From contig NZ_CP134876.1 in the NCBI RefSeq assembly GCF_032108445.1, positions 4,216,001-4,280,000 on the forward strand: a DNA stretch of 64,000 bases. The letters run 5' to 3'. The DNA comes from Micromonospora halotolerans (GTDB taxonomy: Bacteria; Actinomycetota; Actinomycetes; Mycobacteriales; Micromonosporaceae). The position numbers and the translations under genes are program-made. This document shows, one piece after another, positions 41,318 to 49,403 of the stretch. The notes under the pieces were generated by a model. That model did no database searches. It saw only the letters and a program-made list of their open reading frames with translations, and was not told the origin of the DNA. Numbering within the stretch: the stretch's first letter is position 1; the number at the start of each line of letters is the position of its first letter.

Positions 41318-43108
41318 CTACTGCCGGTGGTCGACCAGATCGATCAGCTGCCGGACCACCGTGTCGGGTTCCACGGTGCGGTCGAAGACCGCCACCAGCA
41401 GGGTTTCCAGGTCGGGGTAGCCCAGTTCCTCGGAGAGCCGCAGCAGCGGCAGGTCGCTGGCCAGGCCCCGGTCGTGCTTGCGCAGCGCCAGGCCGATGGT
41501 GGCCCGGCCGAGGCGGACCTTGTCGGCGATCGAGATGCCCGGCTCGGTGTGCTCGGCGAACCAGCGGTTGATCTGCATCTGCGCGTGCGGGGACTTGACG
41601 AAGCCCAGCCACTCGCGGCGCGGCCCGCGCGGCGCCACGTCGACCTCGAAGCCGCTCTCCGCGTCGCTCTCGGTGAAGATCTCCACGACGTCGCCCTCCT
41701 CCAGCTCAGAGGAGAGCGGCGCCAGCCGGCCGTTTATCCGCGCGGCGAGGCAGTGGTCGCCCCGCTCGGTACCCAGCTCGTAGGCGAGGTCGACCGGGGT
41801 GGCGCCGGCCGGCAGCACCACCTGCCGGCCGTCGGCGACCACCTGGATCTGCGCCTCGGCCAGGTCGCAGCGCAGCGACTCCATGAACTGGGTGGGATCG
41901 ACCGTCTCCTGCTCCCAGTCGAGCACCCGGCGCAGCCAGGCCAGCTCGTCGGTCCGCTCGTCGGCCCGGCCGGCGGCGCGGGGGAAACGGTAGTGGGCGG
42001 CCACGCCGTACTCCGCGGAGTGGTGCATCTCCTCGGTGCGGATCAGCACCTCGACGGTCCGGTCCTGCGGGCCGCAGACGCTGGTGTGCAGGGACCGGTA
42101 GAGGTTGTTCTTCGGGGAGGCGATGAAGTCCTTGAAGCGGCCCGGAACCGGCCGCCAGAGCCCGTGCACCGCGCCGAGCGCGGCGTAGCAGTCGGTGGCC
42201 GGACCGTCGACCACGATGGCGATGCGGGGCAGGTCGTAGGGCGCGGTGTGCTCGCCGGCCACCGTGTCCTTCCAGATCGAGTAGAGGTGCCGGGGGCGGG
42301 GGCCGACCTCGGCGTCGACCCGGCTGCGGCGCAGGGCCGCCCGGGTCTTCGCGACCACGTCGTCGAGGTAGGCGTCCCAGCCTGGCCGGTCGTGCACGAA
42401 CCGGGCGATCCGCGCGTGCTCCTCCGGATGCAGGTGCAGCAGCACCACGTCGTCCAGCTCGCGTTTGAGGGTCTGGATGCCCAGCCGGTCGCAGAGCGGG
42501 ACGAGCACCTCCTGGGTCTTGCTGGCGATCCGCTCCCGGGAGGCGGCCGAGCGGACCCCGAGGGTGCGCATGTTGTGCAGCCGGTCGGCCAGCTTGATGA
42601 TCAGCACCCGGACGTCCTTGCCGGCCGCGACGATCATCTTGCGGACGGTCTCCGCCTCGGCGGCCTTGCCGTAGAACGCCTTGTCGAACTTGGTCACCCC
42701 GTCGACCAGGTGGGCCACCTGGCGCCCGAAGTCCTCCTGGAGGGCCTGGAGGGTGTAGCGGGTGTCCTCCACCGTGTCGTGCAGCAGCGCGGCGACCAGG
42801 GTGGTGGTGTCCATGCCGAGGTCCGCGCAGATCTGGGCGACCGCCAGCGGATGGGTGATGTAGGGCTCGCCGCTCTTGCGGAACTGGCCGCGGTGCATGT
42901 TCTCGGCGATCGTGTAGGCCCGCCGCAGCACCGACGCGTCGGAGCTGGGATGGATGCCGCGGTGGGCGCGGACCAGCGCGGTGACCGGGTCGTTGTCGGT
43001 GGTGGGCCAGGAGAGCAGTGAGCGCAGGCGCCGGGAGAGTGGCAGGTCGCCGGGCTGGGTCGGAAGGGCGCCGCCCAGGGCGGCGCCGTGTCCGGCGTCG
43101 ACGTCCAC
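41318..43108 (-). CDS. RelA/SpoT-family (p)ppGpp synthetase/hydrolase lacking the ACT domain
   Basis: A 596-residue RSH protein, shorter than the 750-800 residues of the main Rel. The hydrolase domain keeps its HDxxED site (His110-Asp111 to Glu114-Asp115 in LLHDTVEDT). The synthetase domain keeps GRFKDFIASPKNNLYRSLHTSV and the VEVLIRTEEMHHSAEYG segment with the catalytic glutamate. TGS-like residues follow (VVLPAGATPVDLAYELGTERG), then a helical end, but no zinc-finger or ACT regulatory domain. It probably is a second alarmone enzyme next to a full-length Rel elsewhere. The GTG at 43108 has GAGGAGG upstream at proper distance. Confidence 0.9.
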   Translation of the reverse strand: MDVDAGHGAALGGALPTQPGDLPLSRRLRSLLSWPTTDNDPVTALVRAHRGIHPSSDASVLRRAYTIAENMHRGQFRKSGEPYITHPLAVAQICADLGMDTTTLVAALLHDTVEDTRYTLQALQEDFGRQVAHLVDGVTKFDKAFYGKAAEAETVRKMIVAAGKDVRVLIIKLADRLHNMRTLGVRSAASRERIASKTQEVLVPLCDRLGIQTLKRELDDVVLLHLHPEEHARIARFVHDRPGWDAYLDDVVAKTRAALRRSRVDAEVGPRPRHLYSIWKDTVAGEHTAPYDLPRIAIVVDGPATDCYAALGAVHGLWRPVPGRFKDFIASPKNNLYRSLHTSVCGPQDRTVEVLIRTEEMHHSAEYGVAAHYRFPRAAGRADERTDELAWLRRVLDWEQETVDPTQFMESLRCDLAEAQIQVVADGRQVVLPAGATPVDLAYELGTERGDHCLAARINGRLAPLSSELEEGDVVEIFTESDAESGFEVDVAPRGPRREWLGFVKSPHAQMQINRWFAEHTEPGISIADKVRLGRATIGLALRKHDRGLASDLPLLRLSEELGYPDLETLLVAVFDRTVEPDTVVRQLIDLVDHRQ

Positions 43109-43236
43109 CTGGGACACCTCCTCACCCCGGCCCCCGGGACGCCGGGGCCGGCGACCGGAGGCAGGCCCGCGAATCGGGCAGGACTGCACTTCTCCAACAG
43201 CCTAAGGGAGTTGACGTAGTCCGATCGGACACATGG

Positions 43237-44994
43237 TCATGAGCGTTCGGTCGAGAGTTGGTGGGACGCGCCGTTCTCCGCCTTGGTCAGCAGGTCGCGG
43301 AACCGGCCCGCGCCGGCGACCGGCGACGCCCATCCGGCCGACGTCTCGACCAGCCGGGTCTCCGGTCGCTCCAACCAGGACAGGATGCGCTCGGTCTCCT
43401 CCGCGGTGGCCGCCGGCACCGGGCCGTGCCCGGGCAGGACCGTCTCGGCCGTGGCCCGGATCGCGGTGATGGTCGGTCGCGGGTGGACACCCGGCGGGGA
43501 CACCCCGGCCCCGGCCAGCCGGCCGTGGCGCACCAGGGCCAGCTCCCAGCCGCCCCCGGCGGCCGGGCGGGCGGCGGCCAGCTCGGCGATGCCGGTCAGC
43601 GCGGCCAGGCGCTGCATCCGGACCGCCGCGCGCAGCACCGCGGCGAGCCGGCTGCGCACCACCGCGGCCTCCTCGTAGCGCTGGGCGGCGGAGAGCACCT
43701 CGATCCGGGCCAGCAGGGCGTCCACCACCACCTGCGGGTCGTCCCGGGTGGCGGTGCGGAACGGCACGGCGGCGCGGTGGTCGTACTCCTCCGGGGTGAT
43801 CCGGTGCTCGCAGGGCGCCGGGCAGCGACCCAGCTCGGCCAGCGCGCAGGCCGGCATGGTGGTGCGCCGGGACAGCCGGTGGGTGCACTGGCGCAGCGGC
43901 ACCGCGTCGTGGAAGCCGGCGGCGGCCAGCTCGGCCGCCTGCTTCGAGCGGAACGGGCCGAGGTAGGCCGAGTCGGTGGGGGCCAGGTCGCGCACGATCG
44001 ACAACCGCGGGTACGCCTCGTCGGTCAGCTTCAGCCAGACCTGGCGCTCCGGGTACTTCGACCGCCGGTTGTAGGGCGGGGCGTGCGCGGCGATCAGCCG
44101 CAGCTCGCGCACCTCGGCCTCCAGCGAGTGGGCGCACTCGACCGCCTCGACCCGCTCGGCGGCGGCCAGCATCTCCGAGATCCGGGCCCGCTTCTCGGAG
44201 GCCGTGAAGTAGCTGCGCACCCGGGTGGCGATGTCGCCGGAGGTGCCGACGTAGAGCGGACGGTCGTCGGCGGCCCGGAAGATGTAGACGCCGGGCACCT
44301 TCGGCAGCCCCTCGGCGAGGTGCCGCTTCCGGCGCTGGGTCGGGGTGACCGCCCGGGCGAACTCGATGGCCTCGCCGACGGTGTCCACCCGGTGCCCGCC
44401 GAGCCGGCCGATCAGCCCGTGCAGCACGTCGACCGTGGCCTTGGCGTCGTCGAGCGCCCGGTGGGTGGGCTGGGTGGCGGTGCGGAAGTAGGCCGCCAGG
44501 GTGCCCAGCTTGCGGTTGGGCACCTCGTCGCGGGTGAGCACCCGGCGGGCCAGCGCGGCGGTGTCGAGCACCCGCGGGTTGGGCCAGCGGTAGCCGTGCT
44601 TCGCGCAGGCGGCCTTGAGGAAGCCCACGTCGTAGGGGGCGTTGTGGGCGACCAGGACGGCGTCGGCGACGAATTCCAGGAAGCTCGGCAGGACCTGCTC
44701 GATGGGCGGCGCGGGCAGCAGCATGGCCTGGGTGATCCCGGTCAGCACGGTGATGAACGGCGGGATCGGCACCCCCGGGTTGACCAGGGTGGCCAGCACG
44801 CCCAGCTCCTCGCCGCCGCGCACCTTGACGGCGCCGATCTCGGTGATCCCGCCGCCGTCCGGCGCGCCGCCGGTGGTCTCCAGGTCGACCACCACGAAGG
44901 TGGTCGCGTAGAGCGGCAGCGCGGGGTCGACCCCCGTGCCCGCCACCCGGTCCAGGCCGGCCAGGGCCTCCTGGACGTAGTCCGGTCGCGTCAC
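43237..44994 (-). CDS. DEDDh exonuclease fused to UvrC-type GIY-YIG endonuclease
   Basis: A 585-residue DNA repair-type nuclease. Residues 30-200 are a DnaQ-like 3'-5' exonuclease (FVVVDLETTGG, VAHNAPYDVGFL, THRALDDAKAT with the catalytic His and Asp). Residues 220-300 are a GIY-YIG domain (VPGVYIFRAADDRPLYVGTS with the arginine in DIATRV). The middle has UvrC-like cysteines (CTHRL, MPACALAELGRCPAPCEHR). M. tuberculosis Rv2191 has the same plan, from memory. The exact role is unknown. The GTG at 44994 is chosen over one at 45084 because TAGCGT lies 7 bases upstream and homology begins there. Confidence 0.9.
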   Translation of the reverse strand: MTRPDYVQEALAGLDRVAGTGVDPALPLYATTFVVVDLETTGGAPDGGGITEIGAVKVRGGEELGVLATLVNPGVPIPPFITVLTGITQAMLLPAPPIEQVLPSFLEFVADAVLVAHNAPYDVGFLKAACAKHGYRWPNPRVLDTAALARRVLTRDEVPNRKLGTLAAYFRTATQPTHRALDDAKATVDVLHGLIGRLGGHRVDTVGEAIEFARAVTPTQRRKRHLAEGLPKVPGVYIFRAADDRPLYVGTSGDIATRVRSYFTASEKRARISEMLAAAERVEAVECAHSLEAEVRELRLIAAHAPPYNRRSKYPERQVWLKLTDEAYPRLSIVRDLAPTDSAYLGPFRSKQAAELAAAGFHDAVPLRQCTHRLSRRTTMPACALAELGRCPAPCEHRITPEEYDHRAAVPFRTATRDDPQVVVDALLARIEVLSAAQRYEEAAVVRSRLAAVLRAAVRMQRLAALTGIAELAAARPAAGGGWELALVRHGRLAGAGVSPPGVHPRPTITAIRATAETVLPGHGPVPAATAEETERILSWLERPETRLVETSAGWASPVAGAGRFRDLLTKAENGASHQLSTERS

Positions 44995-45001
44995 CCGCGG
45001 C

Positions 45002-45007
45002 ACGCTA
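45002..45007 (-). promoter_or_regulatory. -10 box of the DEDDh/GIY-YIG gene
   Basis: TAGCGT on the minus strand ends 7 bases before the GTG at 44994, which supports that start over 45084. Confidence 0.4.
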
Positions 45008-45121
45008 GCGGCGGGGTCCGACACTCCCGTCCCGGCAGCCTCAGGAGTTACCACGGGGGTAGGATGAGAGATCGGCTCACTCACCGGGCGGTGGGCCCGG
45101 TCGGGGTGGGAGACTTGCCAC

Positions 45122-46522
45122 ATGCCCCTCACCGAGCCGCACGACGACCACTCCTCCGTGGAGGAGCCGGTGGTCGGCGCGCAGGACCCCGGTGAGACCC
45201 CCGCCACACCGCCCGAGCCGGAGCCCACCCTGCCCGAGCCGGTCCGGCAGCGGATCGTGTCGCTCACCGCCGCGGTGCTGCCCGGCCTGGCCGCCGACGA
45301 GGTGCCGGTGCCGCTGCGCCGGGTGGCCAAGTTCGCCCCCAACCGGCGCGCCCGGCTCGGCGCCCCGGCCATCGCCGCCCAGCTCACCGCCGACCCGCTG
45401 TTCCGGCAGCGGGTCACCGCCCGGGTGCTCGCCGACGCCGGCGACCTGGGCGCGGCCGTGGTGGACGGCACCGCCCCGGCGGCGGCCGACCCGGTCGAGG
45501 TGGCCGCCCTGGCCTACCTGGCCCGGCCCCGGGGCTGGCGGGAGCTGATCGACGCCAGCGGCGCCGCGGTGCGCGCCGAGGCGGACAGCGCCGTGGTCGC
45601 CGAGCTGGTCCGCGAGGCCGAGCAGCGCGCCACCCGCGCCGAGCACGACCGGGCGGTGGCCCGCGTCGAGGCGGAGAAGCTCCGCGACGAGCTCGCCCGG
45701 GTCCGCGAGGAGCTGGGCCAGCTCCGCGAGGAGGCCCGGCAGCTCACCCGTACCCTCCGGGAGACCCAGGCCCGGGAGCGCAAGGCCACCGAGATGCTGG
45801 CCACCGAGCGCGGCCGGGCCGCCCGCGCGGCCGCCGACGCGGACGCCGAGCTGCGCCGGGCCCGGGCCCGGCTGGCCGAGGCGGAGGCCGCGGCCGGGGT
45901 GGCCCGGGTCAGCGCCAAGGAGGCCCGCTCGGTCGACGAGGCCAGGCTGTGGCTGCTGCTGGAGACGATCGGGCAGGCCGCCGTCGGGCTCCGCCGCGAG
46001 CTGGCCCTGGACCCGGTGGACAAGCTGCCCGCCGACTTCGTCGCCGACGCGTTCGCCGACCGGCCCGGGACCACCCCGGCCGGGGCCGCCACCCGGGCCC
46101 GGGACACCGACGACCCGGCCCGCCTCGACCAGCTGCTCGCCCTGCCCAAGGCGCACCTGGTGGTGGACGGCTACAACGTCACCAAGCGCGGCTTCGGCGA
46201 GATGTCGCTGGAGCAGCAGCGCAAGCGGCTGATCACCGGGCTCGGCGGGATCGCCGCGCAGACCGGTGACGAGGTCACCGTGGTCTTCGACGGCGCCGAA
46301 CGGATCCACGGGCTGCCGCCCGCGCCGCGCGGGGTGCGGGTGCTCTTCTCCCACAAGGGGGAGACGGCCGACGAGCTGATCCGCCGGCTGGTCCGCGCCG
46401 AGCCGGCCGGGCGGCCGGTGGTGGTGATCTCCTCCGACCGCGAGGTCGCCGACGGGGTACGCCGGCACGGCGCCTACCCGCTCGGCGCCGACTCGCTGCT
46501 GCGGCGGCTCGCCCGGTCCTGA
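45122..46522 (+). CDS. NYN-domain RNA-binding/nuclease-like protein
   Basis: A 466-residue protein in three parts. Residues 1-40 are acidic and disordered. Residues 40-310 are mostly helical, with a long coiled coil (EAEKLRDELARVREELGQLREEARQ) expected to dimerise. Residues 340-466 form a NYN (YacP/PIN-like) domain: HLVVDGYNVTKRGFGEMSLEQQR, the TVVFDGAE motif and VVISSDREVADGVRRHGA, whose aspartates would bind a metal. The family is linked to RNA processing. The ATG at 45122 has -10-like GAGACT 6 bases upstream; TAGGAT at 45060-45065 is another promoter candidate. Divergent from the DEDDh/GIY-YIG gene. Confidence 0.87.
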   Translation: MPLTEPHDDHSSVEEPVVGAQDPGETPATPPEPEPTLPEPVRQRIVSLTAAVLPGLAADEVPVPLRRVAKFAPNRRARLGAPAIAAQLTADPLFRQRVTARVLADAGDLGAAVVDGTAPAAADPVEVAALAYLARPRGWRELIDASGAAVRAEADSAVVAELVREAEQRATRAEHDRAVARVEAEKLRDELARVREELGQLREEARQLTRTLRETQARERKATEMLATERGRAARAAADADAELRRARARLAEAEAAAGVARVSAKEARSVDEARLWLLLETIGQAAVGLRRELALDPVDKLPADFVADAFADRPGTTPAGAATRARDTDDPARLDQLLALPKAHLVVDGYNVTKRGFGEMSLEQQRKRLITGLGGIAAQTGDEVTVVFDGAERIHGLPPAPRGVRVLFSHKGETADELIRRLVRAEPAGRPVVVISSDREVADGVRRHGAYPLGADSLLRRLARS

Positions 46523-46654
46523 CGCCGATGATCGGGTTCGGGGTGGGTGCTGCCTCGTTGTCCGGTTCTGTCACACCCCCGGCCTAGCCTCGTGGTGACT
46601 GACGGTGGCGGGCTCCTCTCCGGTCCGCCACCGGCGACGCGTCAGGAGGCGTTG

Positions 46655-46864
46655 ATGCTCATCGACTGCGACACCTGCGGGATCCGGGGCGCCGGGTGCT
46701 CCGGCTGCCTGGTGACCGCGCTGCTCGACACCGGTGCCGCGGCGGCCGACCTGGGCCCCGCCGAGCACCGGGCGATCGAGGTGTTCGCCCGGGCCGGCTT
46801 CGAGGTGCAGGTGCTGCCGGCCCCGCCCGCTCCCCGGCGTCGGTCCGGTCGCCGGGTGGCCTGA
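46655..46864 (+). CDS. Small cysteine-rich conserved protein
   Basis: A 69-residue protein opening MLIDCDTCGIRGAGCSGCLVT, which holds four cysteines as CxxC, five residues, CxxC, a probable zinc or cluster site. A second half (EHRAIEVFARAGFEVQVLP) resembles a small alpha/beta unit and ends in a basic tail. AGGAGG precedes the ATG at 46655. Similar short proteins occur widely in actinobacteria, function unknown. It sits between the NYN gene and the M48 protease. Confidence 0.8.
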   Translation: MLIDCDTCGIRGAGCSGCLVTALLDTGAAAADLGPAEHRAIEVFARAGFEVQVLPAPPAPRRRSGRRVA

Positions 46865-46971
46865 TCCCGCTCGGCCACCACGGCCACCGCGCCGCCCCCG
46901 GGCCTTAGGATGAGCGCTCACGGCGGGAGGGGAGCGGGCATGAACCGGGTGGGGCGCGACGGGGTGCGGCG

Positions 46972-48231
46972 GTGACCCCGCGCGGCTGGGCGGTGCTGAC
47001 CCTGGCCGGGCTGGTCGTCGCGCTGCTTGTCGCCGGGGCGCTGCTGGTGCCGTGGAGCCGGCCGCCGGCACCCCGCGCCGACCAGCTCGCGGCGCTGCGT
47101 GCGCTCCCCGTCGACCAGGTGGCCCGGGGTCGCGCCTTCCACGGCGCCCTGCGCCCGGCCGGCTGGTCGGCGCTCGTCGTCGGCCTCGTGGTGGCCCTGC
47201 TGCTCGGGCTCACCCCGCTCGGCGGCCGTCTGGTCGAGCTGGCCGGCCGGCCCTTCGGCGGGCACTGGGCCGCCCAGGCGGTGCTCGGCGGGCTGGCCGT
47301 GCTGTTCCTCGCCGACCTGCTCACCCTGCCCTTCGCCGCGTGGCGGCAGACCGTGCTGACCCGCTACGGGCTGAGCACCCAGGGCTGGGGCGGCTGGGCC
47401 GTCGACCTGCTCAAGTCGTACGCGGTCAGCGCCGTCATCGGCGCGCTCGTCCTGCTCGGCTTCTACACGGTGGTCCGGCTCGCCCCGCGCTGGTGGTGGG
47501 CGTTCGGCGCGGCCGGCGCCGCCCTGCTGGTGGTGCTGCTGTCGTTCGTGCTGCCGGTGCTGGTCGAGCCGGTGTTCAACCGGTTCACGCCCATGGAGCC
47601 CGGCCCGCTGCGCACCGAGCTGACCAGCCTGGCGGCCCGGGACGGGGTGCCGGTGCGCGACGTGCTGGTCGCCGACGCCTCGCGGCGGACCCGGGCGGTC
47701 AACGCGTACGTCTCGGGCCTGGGGCCGACCCGGCGGGTGGTCGTCTACGACACCCTGCTGCGCGAGGCGGACCCGGCGGAGGTGACCAGCGTGGTCGCCC
47801 ACGAGCTGGGGCACGCCAAGGACCGGGACGTGTGGACCGGCACCCTCATCGGGGCGCTGGGCGCCGCCGCCGCGGTGGTGGCGCTCTACCTGATCGGCTC
47901 CTGGACGCCGCTGCTGCGGCTGGCCGGCGTCGACTCGATCGCCCAGCCCCGGGCGTTCCCGCTGCTGATCGCGCTGGTCACGGTCGCCGGGCTGGTGGCC
48001 ACGCCGGCGCAGGCGCTGGTCTCCCGGCGGGTGGAGGCCCGCGCCGACGCGCACGCGCTGGCGCTCACCGGCGATCCGGTCACCTTCGAGGCGATGCAGC
48101 GCCGCCTGGCCGGGGTGAACCTGGCCGACCCCGACCCGCCCCGCTGGGAATACCTCTGGTCGGCGTCCCACCCGTCCACCGTGGAGCGGATGGCCGCCGC
48201 CCGCGCCTACGCCAGGGAGTCCGGCCGATGA
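46972..48231 (+). CDS. M48-family membrane metalloprotease (CAAX protease 1-like)
   Basis: A 419-residue zinc protease in the membrane. The HELGH motif is at residues 277-281 (VVAHELGHAKDRDVW), and the third ligand is the glutamate in RRVEARADAHALAL. Around this are about six to seven membrane helices, with the long N-terminal region and ADLLTLPFAAWRQTVLTRYGLSTQ typical of the Ste24-type group. The GTG at 46972 has few supporting bases, but homology fits. TAGGAT at 46906-46911 may be the -10 box. The 3' end overlaps pimB by four bases. Confidence 0.9.
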   Translation: MTPRGWAVLTLAGLVVALLVAGALLVPWSRPPAPRADQLAALRALPVDQVARGRAFHGALRPAGWSALVVGLVVALLLGLTPLGGRLVELAGRPFGGHWAAQAVLGGLAVLFLADLLTLPFAAWRQTVLTRYGLSTQGWGGWAVDLLKSYAVSAVIGALVLLGFYTVVRLAPRWWWAFGAAGAALLVVLLSFVLPVLVEPVFNRFTPMEPGPLRTELTSLAARDGVPVRDVLVADASRRTRAVNAYVSGLGPTRRVVVYDTLLREADPAEVTSVVAHELGHAKDRDVWTGTLIGALGAAAAVVALYLIGSWTPLLRLAGVDSIAQPRAFPLLIALVTVAGLVATPAQALVSRRVEARADAHALALTGDPVTFEAMQRRLAGVNLADPDPPRWEYLWSASHPSTVERMAAARAYARESGR

Positions 48232-49352
48232 GCCGCACCTTGCTGATCACCAACGACTTCCCGCCCCGCCCCGGCGGCATCCAGTCGTTCGTGCACCACC
48301 TGGCGGTGCGCCAGCCCCCGGGTTCCGTGGTGGTCTACGCGTCGAGCTGGCGGGGCGCGGCCAAGTTCGACGCCGACCAGCCGTTCGAGGTGGTCCGGGA
48401 ACGCACCAAGGTGCTGCTGCCCACCCCGCTGGTGGCCCGCCGGGCGGCGCGGCTGGCCCGGGCGTACGACTGCGACACGGTGTGGTTCGGCGCGGCGGCC
48501 CCGCTGGGGCTGCTCGCGGCCGGGCTGCGCCGCCGGGCCGGGATCCGCCGGGCAGTGGCGCTGACCCACGGGCACGAGGCCGGCTGGGCCACGCTGCCCG
48601 GCGCCCGGGCGGCGCTGCGCCGGATCGGCCGGGGCGTGGACGTCACCACCTACCTCGGCGAATACACCCGGGTCCGGTTGGCCCGGGTGCTCGACGGGGT
48701 GACCGAGCTGCGCCGGCTCGCCCCGGGCGTCGATGTGGACACCTACCACCCCGACGTCGACGGTGAGCGGGTGCGGCTGCGGCTGGGGCTGGCCGACCGG
48801 CCGGTCGTGGTGTGCGTCTCGCGCCTGGTTCCGCGCAAGGGGCAGGACATGCTCATCCGGGCGATGCCGGAGATCCGCCGCCGGGTGCCGGACGCCGCGT
48901 TGCTGGTTGTCGGTGGCGGCCCCTACCGGGCGGCGCTGCAGAAGCTGGCCCGGCAGACCGGGGTGGAACGCGACGTGGTGTTCACCGGTTCGGTGCCCTC
49001 GGCGGAGCTGCCCGCCCACTACGCGGCGGGCGACGTCTACGCGATGCCCTGCCGGACCCGCAACCGGGGCCTGGACGTCGAGGGCCTGGGGATCGTCTAC
49101 CTGGAGGCCAGCGCGACCGGGCTGCCGGTGGTGGCCGGCGACTCCGGTGGCGCGCCGGACGCGGTCCGCGAGGGTGAGACCGGCTACGTGGTCCGCGGCC
49201 GGGACGTGCCGCAGCTCGCCGACCGGGTGGCGACCCTGCTCGCCGACCGGGACCTGGCCCGCCAGCTCGGCGCGGCCGGCCGGGCCTGGGTGGAGCGGGA
49301 GTGGCGCTGGGAGACCCAGGCCGAGCGGATGGCCGCCCTGCTCGCCGGCTGA
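48228..49352 (+). CDS. pimB: GT4 mannosyltransferase, phosphatidylinositol mannoside synthesis (PimB'-like)
   Basis: A 374-residue GT-B glycosyltransferase expected to add the second mannose of phosphatidylinositol mannosides from GDP-mannose on the inner membrane face. The start RTLLITNDFPPRPGGIQSF, ETVWFGAAAPLGLLA-like DTVWFGAAAPLG, LTHGHEAGW, the CVSRLVPRKGQD hinge and the EGLGIVYLEASATGLPVVAG acceptor loop with the catalytic glutamate closely follow M. tuberculosis Rv2188c as I remember it. It is translated with the M48 gene (ATGA overlap) and ends in a hairpin shared with the MMPL gene. Confidence 0.9.
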   Translation: MSRTLLITNDFPPRPGGIQSFVHHLAVRQPPGSVVVYASSWRGAAKFDADQPFEVVRERTKVLLPTPLVARRAARLARAYDCDTVWFGAAAPLGLLAAGLRRRAGIRRAVALTHGHEAGWATLPGARAALRRIGRGVDVTTYLGEYTRVRLARVLDGVTELRRLAPGVDVDTYHPDVDGERVRLRLGLADRPVVVCVSRLVPRKGQDMLIRAMPEIRRRVPDAALLVVGGGPYRAALQKLARQTGVERDVVFTGSVPSAELPAHYAAGDVYAMPCRTRNRGLDVEGLGIVYLEASATGLPVVAGDSGGAPDAVREGETGYVVRGRDVPQLADRVATLLADRDLARQLGAAGRAWVEREWRWETQAERMAALLAG

Positions 49353-49361
49353 CCCGCGGGC

Positions 49362-49384
49362 GGCCCCGGCGTCGTGCCGGGGCC
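49362..49384. terminator. Hairpin between pimB and the MMPL gene
   Basis: GGCCCCGGC pairs with GCCGGGGCC around a 5-base loop, in the 51 bases separating two convergent genes. Confidence 0.7.
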
Positions 49385-49403
49385 ACCACGTCCGATCGGG
49401 TGA

